From: Clostridia bacterium
GTDB taxonomy: Bacteria > Bacillota > Clostridia > Oscillospirales > CAG-272
Direction of reading: 5' to 3'
Length of the DNA: 6,220 bases
Assembly (NCBI GenBank): GCA_017559555.1
Contig: JAFYRH010000363.1
Coordinates: 1-6,220, forward strand
The notes beneath the pieces are model-generated. The model saw only the letters and a program-made list of their open reading frames with translations. It made no database searches and was not told the origin of the DNA. Position 1 is the first letter of the stretch, and each line of letters opens with the position of its first letter. Made by a program: the position numbers and the translations under genes. Positions 4,529 through 6,220 of this stretch are shown here, in pieces.

Positions 4529-5641
4529 ATGTCTGAAAAGAACCAACGTGAAGATCTCTTGGCAAAAGCGAGAGGCGAAATCAACGAAATCGATGCCCAA
4601 ATGGCAGAGTTGTTCGTTCGCCGTATGCGCGCCGCCGAGGAGATTGCCGTTTATAAAAAGGAGCATGCACTCCCCATTTTGGATGCCGCACGCGAAGAGC
4701 AAGTAGTACAAGCCAACGCAAAGCTTGTAGAAGATGAAACCTTGCGCGAATATTACGTAAATTTCATACGAAATAATATGGCAGTTTCCCGTGCATATCA
4801 GAGCAGACTCTTGGAGGGGATGCGTGTAGCTTACTGCGGAACGGAAGGTGCCTTTGCGCACATTGCCGCAGGAAAAATGTTTCCCGGTTCTATACGCATA
4901 CCCTACGACGATTTTGCTTCTGCCTATTGCGCGGTCGAAAACGGTGAGTGTGATGCCGCTGTTTTGCCGGTTGAAAACAGCTACAATGGGGAAGTGGGTC
5001 AGGTAACAGACCTGATGTTCTCCGGTTCTCTCTATGTGAGTGAAATGATGGATCTTGCCGTGTCGCACGATTTGTTGGCACTTCCCGGAACACGTATCGA
5101 GGATGTTCGCGAGGTGGTTAGTCATCCGCAAGCACTCGCACAGTGTGCCGAATATATTAGAGGCAATGCTTGGGCTACTGCAGAGTATTCCAACACCGCG
5201 CTTGCCGCAAAATACGTAGCGGAAAAGCAAGATAAAACCGTTGCCGCCATCGCAAGCGAGGAAGCGGCAGAAGTATTTGGGCTCGAAGTTTTGGCACGCA
5301 ACATCAACGCAAGCCGTAACAATACCACACGCTTTGCGGCATTTTCTCGCATCGAAAACCGTCGCCACTCAAAACGTATGGGCGAGCACTTCATTTTGCT
5401 CTTTACCGTAAAGCACGAGGCAGGCGCACTTGCCAAGGCGGTAGATATCATCGGTAGATGCGGTTTCAATATGCGCACCTTGCGCTCTCGCCCCATGAAA
5501 GACTTTTTGTGGCAATACTATTTCTACGTAGAGGCTGAGGGCGACGTTTACACCGAAGCCGGTGAATGGATGATGCGTGAGCTTGGACTCTTCTGTGACC
5601 GTCTCAAGCTTGCAGGCACCTATTTTAACGAAAAGAAATAA
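4529..5641 (+). CDS. pheA: Bifunctional chorismate mutase/prephenate dehydratase (P-protein)
   Basis: Converts chorismate to prephenate and then to phenylpyruvate, the two committed steps to phenylalanine; cytosolic. Three domains are seen in 370 residues. An AroQ-type helical chorismate mutase covers about 5-90: INEIDAQMAELFVRRM, an EIAVYKK stretch, and an ILDAAREEQV region carrying the expected charged residues. The prephenate dehydratase covers about 98-275: VAYCGTEGAFAH, PVENSYNGEVGQVTDL (148-162), VVSHPQALAQC (196-206) and the catalytic TRF motif in NNTTRFAAFSR (Thr267). The C-terminal ACT domain, about 285-366, is the usual site of phenylalanine feedback. In it the classic GALV and ESRP motifs read GALA (299-302) and RSRP (319-322). 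The start at 4529 is 2 nt after the aminotransferase stop, so the two are likely translationally coupled. The length is close to known P-proteins, and I see no frameshift or lost catalytic motif. Confidence 0.97.
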   Translation: MSEKNQREDLLAKARGEINEIDAQMAELFVRRMRAAEEIAVYKKEHALPILDAAREEQVVQANAKLVEDETLREYYVNFIRNNMAVSRAYQSRLLEGMRVAYCGTEGAFAHIAAGKMFPGSIRIPYDDFASAYCAVENGECDAAVLPVENSYNGEVGQVTDLMFSGSLYVSEMMDLAVSHDLLALPGTRIEDVREVVSHPQALAQCAEYIRGNAWATAEYSNTALAAKYVAEKQDKTVAAIASEEAAEVFGLEVLARNINASRNNTTRFAAFSRIENRRHSKRMGEHFILLFTVKHEAGALAKAVDIIGRCGFNMRTLRSRPMKDFLWQYYFYVEAEGDVYTEAGEWMMRELGLFCDRLKLAGTYFNEKK

Positions 5642-5662
5642 TTTTACGATACTTTAAACCGA

Positions 5663-5668
5663 AAGGAG
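5663..5668 (+). promoter_or_regulatory. Ribosome binding site of aroB
   Basis: AAGGAG ends 8 nt before the ATG at 5677. The 35-nt gap after pheA has no promoter or terminator, so aroB belongs to the same transcript. Confidence 0.85.
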
Positions 5669-5676
5669 AGGGAACA

Positions 5677-6220
5677 ATGGAACTCCATTTGAATTTGCCC
5701 ACGGGCGGATATCCAATTTATATTGAGCGCGGTGCGATTGACCGCGCAGGAGAATTGCTCTCTCTTGACCGTAAGGTGCTTGTGGTAACCGATAGCGGTG
5801 TTCCTGCCGATTATGCCCGTCGTGTTGCCGCACAATGCTATGAAGCACACATTATAACTGTTCCCAAGGGAGAGGGAAGCAAAAGCCTTACAACGCTTGA
5901 ATTTCTTCTTGATGCCATGTTACAAAACGGATTTGGACGTACCGATTGCGTAGTTGCCGTTGGTGGCGGTGTTGCGGGAGATCTATCCGGCTTTGCGGCA
6001 TCCACTTTTATGCGCGGCATTGATTTTTATAACATTCCCACTACCGTGCTTTCGCAGGTCGATTCTTCTATCGGTGGTAAGGTTGCCGTCAATTTTGGCG
6101 GTGTCAAGAATATTGTCGGTGCATTCTATCAGCCAAAGGCTGTTATTATCGATCCTGACGTACTTTCCACGCTTCCCAAAAGACAAATTGCAAACGGACT
6201 TGCCGAGGCTGTGAAAATGG
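5677..6220 (+). CDS. aroB: 3-dehydroquinate synthase (N-terminal 181 residues, 3' end outside window)
   Basis: NAD- and metal-dependent enzyme that cyclises DAHP to 3-dehydroquinate, the second step of the shikimate pathway. The open frame runs off the window edge after 181 residues, about half of a typical protein. Visible family motifs in order are PKGEGSKS (63-70), the nucleotide-binding VAVGGGVAGDLSGFAAST (93-110), FMRGIDFYNIPTTVLSQVDSSIGGKVAVN (111-139), the KNIVGAFYQP segment (144-153) and GLAEAVK (174-180). Asp129, Lys135, Lys144, Asn145, Glu177 (metal ligand) and Lys180 keep the same mutual spacing as the active-site residues I recall from fungal dehydroquinate synthase. The gene supplies chorismate precursor for PheA; further aro genes probably follow beyond the window. 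The frame is uninterrupted and the start has a strong ribosome binding site. Confidence 0.97.
   Translation, partial: MELHLNLPTGGYPIYIERGAIDRAGELLSLDRKVLVVTDSGVPADYARRVAAQCYEAHIITVPKGEGSKSLTTLEFLLDAMLQNGFGRTDCVVAVGGGVAGDLSGFAASTFMRGIDFYNIPTTVLSQVDSSIGGKVAVNFGGVKNIVGAFYQPKAVIIDPDVLSTLPKRQIANGLAEAVKM

Noticed and set aside
4508..5368. Minus-strand open frame of 286 codons opposite pheA
   Set aside because: It covers the mutase and dehydratase domains of a gene with conserved motifs throughout and has no independent signs of coding.

Overview
The window is a stretch of bacterial chromosome with every gene on the + strand. Moderate GC, AGGAG-type ribosome binding sites, sigma-A-type promoters, a lipoprotein ABC transporter and the style of the proteins point to a Firmicutes/Clostridia-like organism, perhaps an uncultured gut clostridium. 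That placement is an inference from general knowledge; no marker gene fixes it.

Layout. (1) Positions 2-622 hold the 3' end of uvrA (nucleotide excision repair), closed by a strong intrinsic terminator. (2) Positions about 675-3246 hold a self-contained amino-acid ABC importer operon. It has its own promoter with phased A-tracts upstream and an inverted repeat straddling the -10 box. The genes are a substrate-binding lipoprotein (785-1681), a single permease (1721-2410) and an ATPase (2421-3191), followed by a terminator. (3) Positions 3258-6220 hold the start of an aromatic amino-acid operon driven by a perfect-consensus promoter (TTGACA, 17 bp, TATAAT). Its genes are a fold-type I aminotransferase (3333-4526), the bifunctional chorismate mutase/prephenate dehydratase pheA (4529-5641) and aroB, 3-dehydroquinate synthase (5677 to the window edge, incomplete).

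How they work together. AroB makes the first ring of the shikimate pathway, and PheA turns chorismate into phenylpyruvate. The aminotransferase, 2 nt upstream of pheA, is the natural candidate for the last step to phenylalanine. The importer is a separate transcription unit whose substrate cannot be read from the sequence beyond an amino acid, probably polar.

The most unusual object is the substrate-binding protein. Its two halves are in the opposite order from the usual family-3 solute-binding protein. The part that normally forms the C-terminal half follows the signal peptide, and the part that normally begins the mature protein comes second. The binding residues of both lobes are still present and nothing obvious is missing, so it looks like a circularly permuted but intact binding protein. 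Short near-direct repeats sit at the segment borders. I saw no mobile element, CRISPR array, tRNA, rRNA or riboswitch. No gene-free stretch exceeds 300 bases; the two larger gaps (623-784 and 3192-3332) are filled by a terminator plus promoter each.
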